Assembly (NCBI GenBank): GCA_016711875.1
Contig: JADJSD010000003.1
Span: 186,001-250,000, forward strand
From: Betaproteobacteria bacterium
GTDB lineage: Bacteria > Pseudomonadota > Gammaproteobacteria > Burkholderiales > Usitatibacteraceae
Length of the DNA: 64,000 bases
Direction of reading: 5' to 3'
Position numbers and translations under genes: made by a program
The notes under the pieces: model-generated
Databases searched by the model: none
What the model was told of the DNA's origin: nothing
Seen by the model: the letters and a program-made list of their open reading frames with translations, nothing else
Shown here: positions 32,249 to 41,966 of the stretch, piece after piece
Position numbering within the stretch: position 1 is the stretch's first letter
Layout: each line of letters opens with the position of its first letter

Positions 32249-35200
32249 ATGGTCCCCGCCTACGCGGAGTTGCACTGCGTCTCCAATTACTCGTTCCTGC
32301 GCGGCGCCTCCGATCCGGAGGAACTCGTCGAACGCGCCGCCAGGCTCGGCTATGCGGCCCTCGCCATCACGGACGAATGCTCCGTCGCCGGTGTCGTGCG
32401 CGCGCACCTGGCCGCGAAGAAGGCGGGCATCCGACTCCTTGTCGGCACCGAGGTCTCACTCGCCTGCGGGCTGAGGCTCGTCCTCCTCGCCCGCGACCTC
32501 GCCGGCTACGAAACCCTCTGCGGCCTCATCACCGCCGCGCGCCGTGCCGCGCCCAAGGGCAGCTATCGCCTGACGCGCTGCGGGTTCGCGACGCCCGTGA
32601 CCGGCATCGTCGCCCTCTGGCGGCCCGGGGCGGGGGAGGGCCCGGAGGGCGGCGAATGGGTCGGCGCCACTTTCCCGGGCATGGCCTGGATCGCGGCCGA
32701 ACTGCACAAGGGGGCCCACGACGGGCACGAGCTGGCGCGGTTGCGGGAGCTCGGCATCGCAACCGGGTTGCCGCTCGTCGCATGCGGGGACGTGCACATG
32801 CACGCGCGCGGCCGAAAGCGCCTGCAGGACGTCCTCACGGCCATCCGCCTGCGGACGAGCCTCGCCGAGGCCGGGCGCCGCCTTCAGCCGAACGCCGAAC
32901 GCTATCTCCGGCCGATCGATCGCCTCGCGAAAATCTACCCGCCGGAACTCCTCTTCGAGAGCCTCGAGGTGGCCTCGCGCTGTACCTTTTCGCTGGATGA
33001 GATCCGCTACGAGTATCCCGACGAACTCGTCCCCCCGGGAGAGACGCCCGCCTCGCACCTGGGGAAGCTCACCGCCGAGGGCCTCGCCCGCCGCTATCCC
33101 GCCGGCCCCCCCGGCAGCGTCGTCGCCACCGTCCGGCACGAGCTTCGTCTCATCGCGCAGATGGGCTACGAGCCCTTCTTCCTCACGGTCCATGACATCG
33201 TCGTGTTCGCGAGGGGCAAGGGCATCCTGTGCCAGGGCCGGGGCTCGGCGGCCAACTCCGCCGTGTGCTACTGCCTGGGCATCACGGAAGTGGATCCGGG
33301 CCGGATGTCCGTGCTCTTCGAACGGTTCATCTCGAAGGAGCGGGGCGAGCCGCCGGACATCGACGTCGACTTCGAGCACCAGCGCCGCGAGGAGGTGATC
33401 CAGTACCTCTATGCCAAGTACGGCCGCGAGCGGGCGGCGCTCACGGCCGTGGTCATCACCTACCAGCCCCGCAGCGCCGTGCGCGACGTCGGCAAGGCCC
33501 TGGGGCTCTCGCTGGATCAGGTCGACCTGCTCGCGAAGAGCCTTTCATGGTGGGACAACCCCGAGGCGCTGCGGCAGCGCATCGCCGAGGCCGGGTTCGA
33601 TCCGGATAGCGCGGTGCTCCGGCAGGTGGTCGATCTCACGCGCCAGCTCGTGGGCTTCCCTCGCCACCTGTCGCAGCATCCCGGCGGCTTCGTCATCGAC
33701 AACCGCAATCTCTCGCGCCTCGTTCCCGTGGAGAACGCCACGATGCCCGGGCGCACCGTCATCCAGTGGGACAAGGACGACCTCGACGCGATGGGCCTGC
33801 TCAAGGTGGACGTGCTGGGCCTGGGGATGCTCTCGTGCATCCGCCGTGCCCTCGACCTCGTGAATGGCTACCGGGGCTCGCGCCTCTCGATGGCGGACAT
33901 TCCCGCCGAGGACCCGGCCGTCTACGCGATGGCGCAGAAGGCGGACACGCTCGGCGTCTTCCAGATCGAATCGCGTGCCCAGATGGCCATGCTGCCGCGC
34001 CTGAAGCCCGCCTGCTTCTACGACCTCGTGATCGAGGTGGCCATCGTGAGGCCGGGTCCCATCATGGGGAAGATGGTCCACCCCTACCTGCGCCGCCGGG
34101 AAGGCAAGGAGCCCGTGAGCTACCCCAGCCCCGCCGTGAGGAGCGTGCTCGAACGCACGCTCGGCGTCTCCATCTTCCAGGAGCAGGTGATGCAACTCGC
34201 CGTGGTGGCTGCGGGCTTCACGCCCGGCGAGGCCGACAGCCTGCGGCGCGCCATGGCCGCCTGGCGCCGCCGCGGCGGCATCGAGCCCTTCCGCGAGAAG
34301 CTCGTGGGCGGCATGCTCGCCCGGGGCTACGCGCTCGCCTACGCGGAGCAGATCTACCAGCAGATCCAGGGCTTCGGGGAATACGGCTTTCCCGAATCCC
34401 ACGCCGCCAGCTTCGCGTTGCTGGTCTACGTGTCCTGCTGGCTCAAGTGCCACGAGCCGGCCGCCTTCGCCTGCGCGCTCCTCAACAGCCAGCCGCTCGG
34501 CTTTTACAACCCGTCCCAGATCGTCCAGGACGCGCAGCGCCACGGTGTGGAGGTTCGCCCGGTCTGCGTGCTCGCCAGCGAGGTCGAAAGCACGCTGGTG
34601 CCCGGCAGGTGGGCAGCCGGCCATTCGGCTCGGGTTGGGGATGGTTTCAGGGTTTAAAGTGGATTCTGCGATATCAATCGTAAACTCACGAAATAAAAAG
34701 ATTTTTGAATCCGCCGATGAGCTGGCCCATCAAGCGGGACTCGACCGTCACGACCTGGCCTGCCTCGCCCGGGCGGACGCCCTGTCGGCGCTGGCCGGTC
34801 ACCGCAGGGCAGCCCTTTGGAGCACCCTGGCCGTGGAGGAGAGGACGGCGCTCGGCATGCCGGCCCCGCTCGATCTCTCACCGGCCCCCGTCCACGCGGC
34901 CTCGGAGGGTGAGGAGGTCGTGTCGGACTACGCCTCCGTGGGACTCACGCTTCGCCGTCATCCCCTGGCCATCATCCGTCCCCAGCTCAAGGCGAAGCGC
35001 ATGGCGACGGCCGAGGAAGTCTCGGCCGCGCGCCACGGCCAGTGGATCCGCACCGCGGGGCTGGTCACCTGCCGCCAGCGGCCCTCGACGGCGAGCGGCG
35101 TGCTCTTCGTGACCCTCGAGGACGAGACGGGCTACGTGAACCTGGTCGTTTGGAGCCACCTCGTGGAGGCCAACCGCCGCGCCCTGCTGGGTTCAAGGCT

Positions 35201-35321
35201 GCTGGGCGTGGCGGGGGCGGTGCAGAAACAGGGGATCGTCGTGCACGTGATCCCGCAGCGCTTCGAGGACCTCACGGCGCTGCTGGGGGCGCTTCGCACG
35301 GCGAGCCACGATTTCCACTAG
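32249..35321 (+). CDS. dnaE2: DnaE2, error-prone DNA polymerase III alpha-like (one frameshift)
   Basis: About 1024 residues after repair. An N-terminal PHP domain ([15 protein letters not shown]) is followed by the polymerase core with [17 protein letters not shown], the catalytic acids in [14 protein letters not shown], and [16 protein letters not shown]. The HhH region ([16 protein letters not shown]) and a C-terminal OB domain ([19 protein letters not shown]) lie in the second frame. The frame breaks near 34605; one base fewer there rejoins [13 protein letters not shown]. From 34659 about 60 bases are only 30 percent GC although still in frame. DnaE2 extends past lesions with ImuA and ImuB. 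Its stop overlaps that of the convergent otnI gene. Confidence 0.9.
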
Positions 35322-36107
35322 CTCCGGGCGGCGAGCCAGGGCTTCGCCCACCCCAGGCCCGCGCTTGTGCCCGCCTTGGGGCGGTACTCGCACCCCACCC
35401 AGCCGTCGTAGCCCAGTTCGTCGAGCAAGGCGAGCAAGTAGGGGTAGTTCACCTCGCCCACATCGGGCTCATGCCGGTCCGGCACGCCGGCGATCTGCAC
35501 ATGGTCGAAGGCGCCCCGGTACTGGCGGATCTTCATCGCGATGTCGCCCTCGACGATCTGGCAGTGGTAGAAGTCGAACTGCACCTTGAGGTTCGCCGCG
35601 CCCACCTCGGCGCAGATCGCGTGGGCCTCGTCCTGGCGGTTGAGGAAGAAGCCGGGAATGTCCCGCGTGTTGATCGGCTCGATCACGATCGTGACGCCGT
35701 CTGCAGCCGCGGCCTTCGCCGCCTGGGCGAGATTCGCCACGTAAGTCTCCCGCTGCCGGGCCCGATCGACGCCCGGCATGGCGAGGCCCGCCATCACGTG
35801 CAGGCGCCGGTTGCCCAGAATCCTCGCGTACGCCAATGCCTTCTCGATGGCATGCCGGAACTCGTCCTCGCGGCCGGGCAGGGACGCCAACCCGCGCTCC
35901 CCATTGGCGAAATCGCCTGGCGGGGCGTTGAAAAGCGCCTGCTCGAGGCCGTGCGCATCGAGGCGTGCCTTGATCTCCGGGGGCAGGGTGCTCGTAGGGA
36001 AAGAGGTACTCGACGCCCCGGAAACCATCCGCCGCGGCGGCCGCGAAGCGGTCCAGGAAGGGATGCTCCGTGTACATCATCGAGAGGTTCGCGGCGAGTC
36101 GCGGCAT
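35318..36107 (-). CDS. otnI: OtnI-type 2-oxo-tetronate isomerase (hydroxypyruvate isomerase family), one frameshift
   Basis: The N-terminal frame (36107 down) gives [19 protein letters not shown] and [10 protein letters not shown]; the C-terminal frame gives [13 protein letters not shown], metal-site [20 protein letters not shown] and [15 protein letters not shown]. The break is in GGGGG at 35979-35983 (plus strand); one base fewer restores about 262 residues, normal for Hyi/OtnI TIM barrels. It isomerises 2-oxo-tetronate to 3-oxo-tetronate. It is last in the operon, 9 bases after otnC. Confidence 0.85.
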
Positions 36108-36116
36108 TGTCTTCTC

Positions 36117-36773
36117 CTACCAGCGGGCGCCGAAGGTGCGGCGCAGTTCATCGATGGAGGCCTCGGGAAGGATCCCGGCCGCGCGGCCCGAGAGCAGCCA
36201 CACGCGGGCCGTCTCCTCGAGTTCCTCGAGCACGGCCATCGCCGACGCGGGCGATTCGTGCCACGCATTGGGTCCGAGTCGCGCCAGCATGACGGCACGG
36301 ATCGGTGTCCCGTGCGCGGCATGGCGTGCGATGGTCTCGGCCACGAGGCGCGCGGCATCGGGGTCGCCCGGCCGGCGATAGGGGATGAGCGGCACGTGAC
36401 CGACTTTCATCACGAAGTAGGGCGTGATGGGCGGCAGCAGATCCTCCCCTTGCCAGGGGCCCGCGAGCGAAGCCGCCACCAGGTGGGTCGAGTGCGTGTG
36501 GATCACGCAGCGGGCATCGGGATCGGCGGCGTAGATGGCCCGGTGCAGTGCAAGCGTCTTGCTGGGGCGATCGCCCGAGAACGCGACTCCGCTCGCGTCG
36601 ACCTTCGCGAGAAGCGCCGGGTCGAGAAGGCCCAGGCATGCGTCGGTCGGGGTGATGAGCCAGCCGTCGTCCAGCCGCACGCTGATGTTGCCCGCAGTCG
36701 CGTGCGCGAAGCCGCGCGCGAAGAGGCTATGCCCCACGCGGCAGATCTCCTCGCGAAGTCGCCCTTCGTTCAC
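36117..36773 (-). CDS. otnC: OtnC-type 3-oxo-tetronate 4-phosphate decarboxylase (class II aldolase family)
   Basis: 218 residues starting at GTG 36773, which overlaps the otnK stop (GTGA). Class II aldolase/AraD fold: GHSLFARGFAHATAGNISVR, LITPTDACLG, the zinc histidines in CVIHTHSTH, and the acidic/histidine region near AETIARHA. It decarboxylates 3-oxo-tetronate 4-phosphate to dihydroxyacetone phosphate. Placed between the kinase and the isomerase it completes the known OtnI-OtnK-OtnC order of steps. Confidence 0.87.
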   Translation of the reverse strand: MNEGRLREEICRVGHSLFARGFAHATAGNISVRLDDGWLITPTDACLGLLDPALLAKVDASGVAFSGDRPSKTLALHRAIYAADPDARCVIHTHSTHLVAASLAGPWQGEDLLPPITPYFVMKVGHVPLIPYRRPGDPDAARLVAETIARHAAHGTPIRAVMLARLGPNAWHESPASAMAVLEELEETARVWLLSGRAAGILPEASIDELRRTFGARW

Positions 36774-38047
36774 GCGAGCGCCGCCAGCCGCTCGAAGGCC
36801 TTGTCGAAGAAGCCTTCCGAGCCGAAGTTTCCGGATTTCAAGGCGAGATGCACGGTGCCTCCGGCCACCGGCGAAGAGGCGGCACACCAGGGGACTCCGG
36901 GATCGATTGCCGGCCCGATGCGCAGGCAGTCGACGCCAAGGGCCTGCACTACCGCGCCGGAGGTCTCGCCGCCGGCGACCACGAGTTGCCTGACGCCGCG
37001 CTCGACGAGATGACGCGCCATGCGCGCAAGAGCCGCCTCGACGAGAGTGCCTGCGTGATCGACACCGAGGCGACGCTGCAAGGCGCGGACGGCCTCGGGA
37101 TCGGCGGTCGAGTAGACGAGCACCGGCCCCTGCGAAAGCGAGTCGGCCGCTGCCGCTGCGAGCATGTCCGCGTGGCCCGAGTCGGCCGACAAGGCATCGG
37201 GGTCGAGCGCGAAGGCCCGGCCGCCCGAGGCGATGAAGGCGGCCACTTGAGCGCGCGTGGCAACCGAGCAACTGCCCGAGACGATGGCCCGAAACCCGGT
37301 CGGCGCGGGCAGGGTGGCGGCCTGCGCGGCGGGCGCGATGCCCCAGTTGGCCGCGAGCCCGATCGCGACGCCCGAGCCCGCAGTGACGAGCGGCATGCCG
37401 GCGAGCGCGGTTCCCAGGCGATGCAGGTCGGCGTCGGAGATGGCATCCACGATCGCGATCGAGACACCCTCGCGCCGAAGCACGTCGAATCGGGCGCGGA
37501 TCGCCTCCGGGCCGGCCGCCACTGTCCGGTAGTCGACGAGGCCCACCCGTCCCTTCGATTGCGCCTGCATCACCCGCACGAGATTCGCGTCGTTCATCGG
37601 GGTGAGCGGATGGTCCTTCATGCCGGACTCGTCGAGCGGCACGTCCCCCGCGAAGAGGTACCCCTTGTAGACGGTGCGCCCGTTCTCGGGAAAGGCTGGG
37701 CAGGCGATCGTGAAGTCGGTGCCGAGCGCCGCCATCAGCGCCTCGGCCACCGGGCCGATGTTCCCGCGCGGCGTCGAGTCGAAAGTGGAGCAGTACTTGA
37801 AATAGGCCTGCTGCGCGCCGGCCTCGCGCAGCCAGGCCAGGGCCGCGAGCGACTGCGCCACCGCCTCGTCCGCCGGGATCGTGCGCGACTTGAGGGCGAC
37901 CACGACGGCATCGACCTCTTCGCCCAGGGGGCCGCGCGGCACGCCGATCGTCTGCACGACCCGCAGGCCGGCACGCACGAGGTTGCCCGCGAGATCGGTC
38001 GCGCCCGTGAAATCGTCGGCGATGCAACCGAGCCGGAGCGTGGCCAT
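36770..38047 (-). CDS. otnK: OtnK-type 3-oxo-tetronate kinase (DUF1537 family)
   Basis: 425 residues from ATG 38047. The family signature CIADDFTGATDLAGNLVRAG (residues about 7-26) binds substrate; YFKYCSTFDSTPRGNIGP and ACPAFPENGRTVYKGYLF follow; the C-terminal nucleotide site contains VVAGGETSGAVVQALG. It phosphorylates 3-oxo-tetronate (from erythronate or threonate). Relatives act on 3-oxo-isoapionate, so the exact four-carbon acid is not certain. Confidence 0.88.
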   Translation of the reverse strand: MATLRLGCIADDFTGATDLAGNLVRAGLRVVQTIGVPRGPLGEEVDAVVVALKSRTIPADEAVAQSLAALAWLREAGAQQAYFKYCSTFDSTPRGNIGPVAEALMAALGTDFTIACPAFPENGRTVYKGYLFAGDVPLDESGMKDHPLTPMNDANLVRVMQAQSKGRVGLVDYRTVAAGPEAIRARFDVLRREGVSIAIVDAISDADLHRLGTALAGMPLVTAGSGVAIGLAANWGIAPAAQAATLPAPTGFRAIVSGSCSVATRAQVAAFIASGGRAFALDPDALSADSGHADMLAAAAADSLSQGPVLVYSTADPEAVRALQRRLGVDHAGTLVEAALARMARHLVERGVRQLVVAGGETSGAVVQALGVDCLRIGPAIDPGVPWCAASSPVAGGTVHLALKSGNFGSEGFFDKAFERLAALA

Positions 38048-38058
38048 GCGGGCGGCGT

Positions 38059-39429
38059 TCAGGCCGCCTTGCCCGGCGCGAGGCCGAGCTCGCGGCGAAA
38101 GAGCGCTTCCATCTCGAGGCGCACGCGGACGGCTTCCCTGCTCGCGTCGAAGGCCACGTCGGCCCAGCGAACGGGCTGGCCGGCAGGCACGTCGTTCCTG
38201 AGGACCATGTGGTGCGCGAGCCCGATGGGCAGCACGCCGCGCTCGAGCGACGCCGTCGCGGGCATGAGCCTGCCGTAGACCGTGTGGCCGCCTTCGCCGT
38301 CGAGCGTTTCGCCCGCCTTCAGCGCCCGCTTGGCGGTCGCGGCGACATCCCCGCGGAAGGCACCCGTCGCACCCGTGGCTTCCTGGCGGACGGCGATCGT
38401 GGCGACAGAGATGCCCAGCTCGAGGCCGATCAGGTGATAGGGCTTGTACATCGCGGCGTAGCGGCCCGTCGAATCCGTCTTGAGCCCGTACTGGGCGAAG
38501 CAGTCGCGCACGTAGGGGGAGGGCGCCTCGAACACCGCATACACGCCCCAACGCAGGTCGCGGAAGACGGGGCGGCCGTCGCGTTCGAGCGAGGACACGA
38601 CCTCGACCGATCCCTTGTGCGGCAGGATGCCGCCGTCGGCGACGGGGCGCAGGATCGTCGGAAGGTCGTCGACGCCGCAGGGCGGAAAGGCGAGGCCGTC
38701 GCCGGGCGGCGTGAGGTCGCATCCGTTGGCGACTGCCGCCATCTCGAGCGCGCTCTTCGTACCGTCGAGGAACGAATTGAACATCTGCGCGTTGAAGTCG
38801 CCCGAGGCGACCTGGGCCTCGGTGAAGCCGTAGTGGCCCCAGACCGTGTCGGGCGTCGACTGGTGGTATATCGGCAGGTACTTGGTGCCCTTGCCGGCGC
38901 AGATCACCTCCAGGCCGATCGTGCGGGCCCAGTCGACCAGTTCGGCGATGAGCGCGGGCTGGTCGCCCGAGGCCATGGAGTAGATGATGCCGGCCTCGGC
39001 CGCCTTGCGGGCGAGATACGGGCCGGCGAGCACGTCGGCCTCCACGTTCACCATGATCACGTGCTTGCCGAACTGGCAGCACTTGAGGACGTGGTGGATG
39101 CCGGCGGCGGGGCTGCCCGTCGCATCGATGACGATCTCGACCTCGTCGCTCGCGATGAGCGCGCCGGCGTCGTCCGTGATGTACGTCGTGCCGTCCCTCG
39201 CGGCCTCCTTGAAGGACTTCGCCTGGGCGCGCGATGGCTCCCAGCCCACGCGATTCAATGACTCGTGGGCGCGAGCCGGCGACAGGTCGGCGATGGCCAC
39301 GAGGTGGATCCCGGGCGTTCGCGGTGCCTGCGACAGGTACATCGAGCCCAACTTGCCGGCGCCGATGAGGCCGACGCGCACGGGCTTGCCGGCGGCCGCG
39401 CGGGCCTTGAGCTTGGCGAGGAGGGACAT
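38059..39429 (-). CDS. NAD(P)-dependent oxidoreductase with C-terminal SAF-like domain
   Basis: 456 residues from ATG 39429 (GGAGAA six bases upstream). A Rossmann fold opens with RVGLIGAGKLGSMYL and IVIDATGSPAAGIHHV. A catalytic domain rich in ICAGKGTKYLPIYHQSTP follows, and then an SAF-like end (ALKAGETLDGEGGHTVYGRL, IGLAHHMVLRNDVPAG). Homologues are annotated as homoserine-dehydrogenase-like or SAF-domain oxidoreductases. First gene of the otn operon, so it probably oxidises the entering sugar acid, a role usually filled by other dehydrogenase families (LtnD, DenD), which makes this one worth noting. Confidence 0.82.
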   Translation of the reverse strand: MSLLAKLKARAAAGKPVRVGLIGAGKLGSMYLSQAPRTPGIHLVAIADLSPARAHESLNRVGWEPSRAQAKSFKEAARDGTTYITDDAGALIASDEVEIVIDATGSPAAGIHHVLKCCQFGKHVIMVNVEADVLAGPYLARKAAEAGIIYSMASGDQPALIAELVDWARTIGLEVICAGKGTKYLPIYHQSTPDTVWGHYGFTEAQVASGDFNAQMFNSFLDGTKSALEMAAVANGCDLTPPGDGLAFPPCGVDDLPTILRPVADGGILPHKGSVEVVSSLERDGRPVFRDLRWGVYAVFEAPSPYVRDCFAQYGLKTDSTGRYAAMYKPYHLIGLELGISVATIAVRQEATGATGAFRGDVAATAKRALKAGETLDGEGGHTVYGRLMPATASLERGVLPIGLAHHMVLRNDVPAGQPVRWADVAFDASREAVRVRLEMEALFRRELGLAPGKAA

Positions 39430-39479
39430 GGCGTTTCTCCGAGGGGTAGGGGACGCGGCGGACTTGGCGACGCGATTTG

Positions 39480-39499
39480 CGCCAAGGATAGCATTGGCG
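39480..39499. promoter_or_regulatory. LysR-type operator in the otn divergent region
   Basis: The inverted repeat CGCCAA-N8-TTGGCG lies between the divergent otn operon and LysR gene, followed by an AT-rich stretch (39500-39530). This is the usual position of the regulatory site for a LysR protein. Confidence 0.6.
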
Positions 39500-39549
39500 T
39501 TTTTGCACGAACACTTGTAAAACGGCACATTGCCTGTGCGAGAAACCGA

Positions 39550-40449
39550 ATGCGCGGATTCGACTGGAACGACCTGCAGGCCTTTCTCGCCGTCGCCCGG
39601 GCGGGACGCCTCACGGTGGCCGCCCGGCAAGCGGGCGTGGATCATTCGACACTCAGCCGGCGCATCGCCGCGCTCGAGGTCGCGCTCGGCACGACGCTCT
39701 TCGACCGTCGGCCGGCGGGCTTCGCGCTCACGCCCGAGGGCGAGAGGCTTCTCGGCGACGCCGAAACCATGGAAACGCTCGCGATCCGCATGCGTTCGCG
39801 CCTCGAGGAAGTCTCGCGGGGGCTCACCGGTTCGGTGCGCCTCGGAACGCCCGAGGGATTCGGCACCTACTTCGTCGCGCCCAGGCTCGCGCGCCTGCAG
39901 GATGGACACCCGCAACTGGAGGTCGAACTGGTCGCCAATCCGCGCGCGTTCAGCCTGTCGAAGCGCGAGGCCGATCTCGCCGTGACCATGGCGAAGCCGG
40001 CGCAAGGGCGCGTCTACGCGCACAAGCTCGTCGACTACGCGCTCGGCGCCTATGCCTCCGGCGACTACCTGGCCTCGCATCCGCGCATCCGCGGCCGCGC
40101 GGACTTCGCTCGCCACCGGTGGGTGGGTTATGTCGACGACCTCCTGTGGACCCCGGAACTGGACTATCTCCCGCAGGTGGACCCCGCGGCGGCGCCCTCG
40201 ACGCGCATCTCCAACGTGATCACGCAGGCGGCCGCCGTGGCGGGCGGCGCCGGGCTCGGGGTGCTGCCGCACTTCATCGCCCGCACGATGCCGGGCCTCG
40301 TCCGGGTGCTCGGATCGTCCGTGCGCATCGAGCGCAGCTATTGGCTCGTCACGCACGCGGACACGCGAGACCTGGCGCGCGTCGCCCTCATGGCGGACTT
40401 CATCCGGGACGAAGTGCGGTCCGCCGGCAAGGCGTTCTGGATGGGCTGA
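39550..40449 (+). CDS. LysR-family regulator of the otn operon
   Basis: 299 residues. HTH: WNDLQAFLAVARAGRLTVAA, then STLSRRIAALEVALGTTLFDRR. The effector domain starts VRLGTPEGFGTYFVAPRL. The short N-terminus and the TPEGFGT pattern place it with LysR regulators of small-acid catabolism. Divergent from the otn operon across 120 bases with an operator-like palindrome. Confidence 0.87.
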   Translation: MRGFDWNDLQAFLAVARAGRLTVAARQAGVDHSTLSRRIAALEVALGTTLFDRRPAGFALTPEGERLLGDAETMETLAIRMRSRLEEVSRGLTGSVRLGTPEGFGTYFVAPRLARLQDGHPQLEVELVANPRAFSLSKREADLAVTMAKPAQGRVYAHKLVDYALGAYASGDYLASHPRIRGRADFARHRWVGYVDDLLWTPELDYLPQVDPAAAPSTRISNVITQAAAVAGGAGLGVLPHFIARTMPGLVRVLGSSVRIERSYWLVTHADTRDLARVALMADFIRDEVRSAGKAFWMG

Positions 40450-40544
40450 ATCCCTTCGCTTCGCGGTGGGCTTCTGGTCCGCCCGCCATTGCGGTAACGT
40501 CGCTCCCATTGCCACGACTCGTACCCCGAATCCGGAACCTCACC

Positions 40545-41378
40545 ATGCCCCAACCCTGCATCATCACCGTCGCGATCACGGGCTCGTTGCCCCAGAAGAA
40601 GGACAACCCGGCTGTGCCGATCACGCCCGTCGAGCAGGTGGAGTCCACGCACGAGGCGTTCGAGGCGGGCGCGACGCTGGTGCACCTGCACGTGCGCAAC
40701 GACGACGGCTCGACGACGTCCTCGCCGGATCGATTCGCGCAGGTATGCGAAGGCATCCGCAAGCACTGCCCGGGCATGATCGTGCAGTTCTCGACGGGCG
40801 GCCGTTCGGGCACCGGACGGGAGCGTGGCCTGCACCTGGCCTTGCGGCCCGACATGGCCTCGCTCGCCACGGGATCGGTCAACTTCCCGAGCCGCATCTA
40901 CGAGAACAGCCCCGAACTCGTCGAGTGGCTGGCGGCGGAGATGCGCGACAAGGGAATCAAGCCGGAAATCGAGGTTTTCGACTTGTCGATGCTGTTCGGT
41001 GCCGTGCGCATGCAGAAGGAAGGCCTCATTCCCGGCAACCTGCACGTGCAGTTCGTCATGGGCATCCGGAACGCGATGCCCGTGGACCGCGACGTGTTCG
41101 ACTTCTACGTGAAGACGCTCAAGCGCCTGGCGCCGGAGGCGACCTGGACCGGTGCGGGCATCGGCCGGGAGCAGATGACCCTCGCGCGCTGGTCGCTCGA
41201 GCAAGGCGGGCATTGCCGCACGGGGATGGAGGACAACGTGCGCATCAACCGTGAGACGCTGGCGGCTTCGAATGCGGCACTGGTTCTCGAGGTGGTTCGC
41301 CTGTGCGATGAGGTCGGGCGCCCGGTGGCGACGGTCGGCCAGGCGCGGCAGTTGCTAGGTCTGCCGCCAGGGGCTTGA
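40545..41378 (+). CDS. Beta-keto acid cleavage enzyme (BKACE, DUF849)
   Basis: 277 residues. A TIM barrel with ITVAITGSLP at the start, the zinc-ligand pair in VHLHVRNDDGS, and the VQFSTGGRSG and HCRTGMEDN strands that carry further ligands. BKACEs join a beta-keto acid with acetyl-CoA to give acetoacetate plus a new CoA-ester; the best known is 3-keto-5-aminohexanoate cleavage in lysine fermentation. The substrate here is unknown. It stands alone between a LysR gene and a small membrane protein. Confidence 0.87.
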   Translation: MPQPCIITVAITGSLPQKKDNPAVPITPVEQVESTHEAFEAGATLVHLHVRNDDGSTTSSPDRFAQVCEGIRKHCPGMIVQFSTGGRSGTGRERGLHLALRPDMASLATGSVNFPSRIYENSPELVEWLAAEMRDKGIKPEIEVFDLSMLFGAVRMQKEGLIPGNLHVQFVMGIRNAMPVDRDVFDFYVKTLKRLAPEATWTGAGIGREQMTLARWSLEQGGHCRTGMEDNVRINRETLAASNAALVLEVVRLCDEVGRPVATVGQARQLLGLPPGA

Positions 41379-41391
41379 ATCGGTTGCCGGT

Positions 41392-41718
41392 TCAGCCGTC
41401 GCGCGATTTCGACTTGGGCTTCTTCTTGTCCACTGGCGGGGCTCGCCGGTTCACGTCGACCGCGGCTCCCCAGGTGCCCAGCGCGGCGGCAACGACCGCG
41501 ATCCACAGCAGGATCAGCGGATCCACCAGGATCCCGGCCGCGGCGCACCCCAGCGCGGCCAGGGATCCCAGCGCGAAGAGGATCGGATCCGGCGAGATGA
41601 CGTCGCCGCGATTCACGCGCATGCCGTTGATGACGAAGAAGGCCGTCACGAACGCGAGCAGGATCGTGACCCAGAAAAGGACGGGTGCGTAACCGGGAAG
41701 CTTGAGCAGGAAGGCCAT
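41392..41718 (-). CDS. Small inner-membrane protein of unknown function
   Basis: 108 residues with about three hydrophobic helices (LFWVTILLAFVTAFFVING, ILFALGSLAALGCAAAGIL, LILLWIAVVAAALGTW) and a lysine-rich cytosolic tail. No family recognised. It ends 13 bases from the end of the BKACE gene on the other strand. A loose membrane component with no visible partner. Confidence 0.6.
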   Translation of the reverse strand: MAFLLKLPGYAPVLFWVTILLAFVTAFFVINGMRVNRGDVISPDPILFALGSLAALGCAAAGILVDPLILLWIAVVAAALGTWGAAVDVNRRAPPVDKKKPKSKSRDG

Positions 41719-41832
41719 GGCTGGGATTGCGTGTGGCTGGTTGCGGGGAATGTGCTCGGATTATCCCTTGGAAGGCGCCTTCGGGCTCGGTTTCCGACGG
41801 ACGGAGCCCCGGATTGGGGATATCTGGGAGCG

Positions 41833-41838
41833 TATAAT
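41833..41838 (+). promoter_or_regulatory. Possible sigma-70 -10 box in the chemoreceptor upstream region
   Basis: A perfect TATAAT stands in an AT-rich patch within the 248-base region 41719-41966, but no -35 box is well placed. The region otherwise holds only the FliA-type promoter listed separately. Confidence 0.3.
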
Positions 41839-41914
41839 TTGTATTATGTAAACTTGCGGGTATTGCCGTCGATGGGGTTTGCAGGCCGTTACCCCTGAAA
41901 CCCGATTTTCCGGC

Positions 41915-41941
41915 TCAAGCTTTCCACGAACCGGCCGTAAA
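41915..41941 (+). promoter_or_regulatory. FliA (sigma-28) promoter of the chemoreceptor gene
   Basis: TCAAGCTT-N11-GCCGTAAA matches the flagellar/chemotaxis consensus TAAAGTTT-N11-GCCGATAA at 6 of 8 positions in each half with exact spacing. Transcription should begin near 41949, 18 bases before the ATG. It implies a motile host. Confidence 0.75.
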
Positions 41942-41966
41942 GCCGAGGGTACCCACCCCTGCGCAC

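Noticed and set aside
41840..41914. Riboswitch in the chemoreceptor leader
   Set aside because: The region lies upstream of the FliA start site and shows only a five-base GGGTA/TACCC pairing; no known aptamer core.
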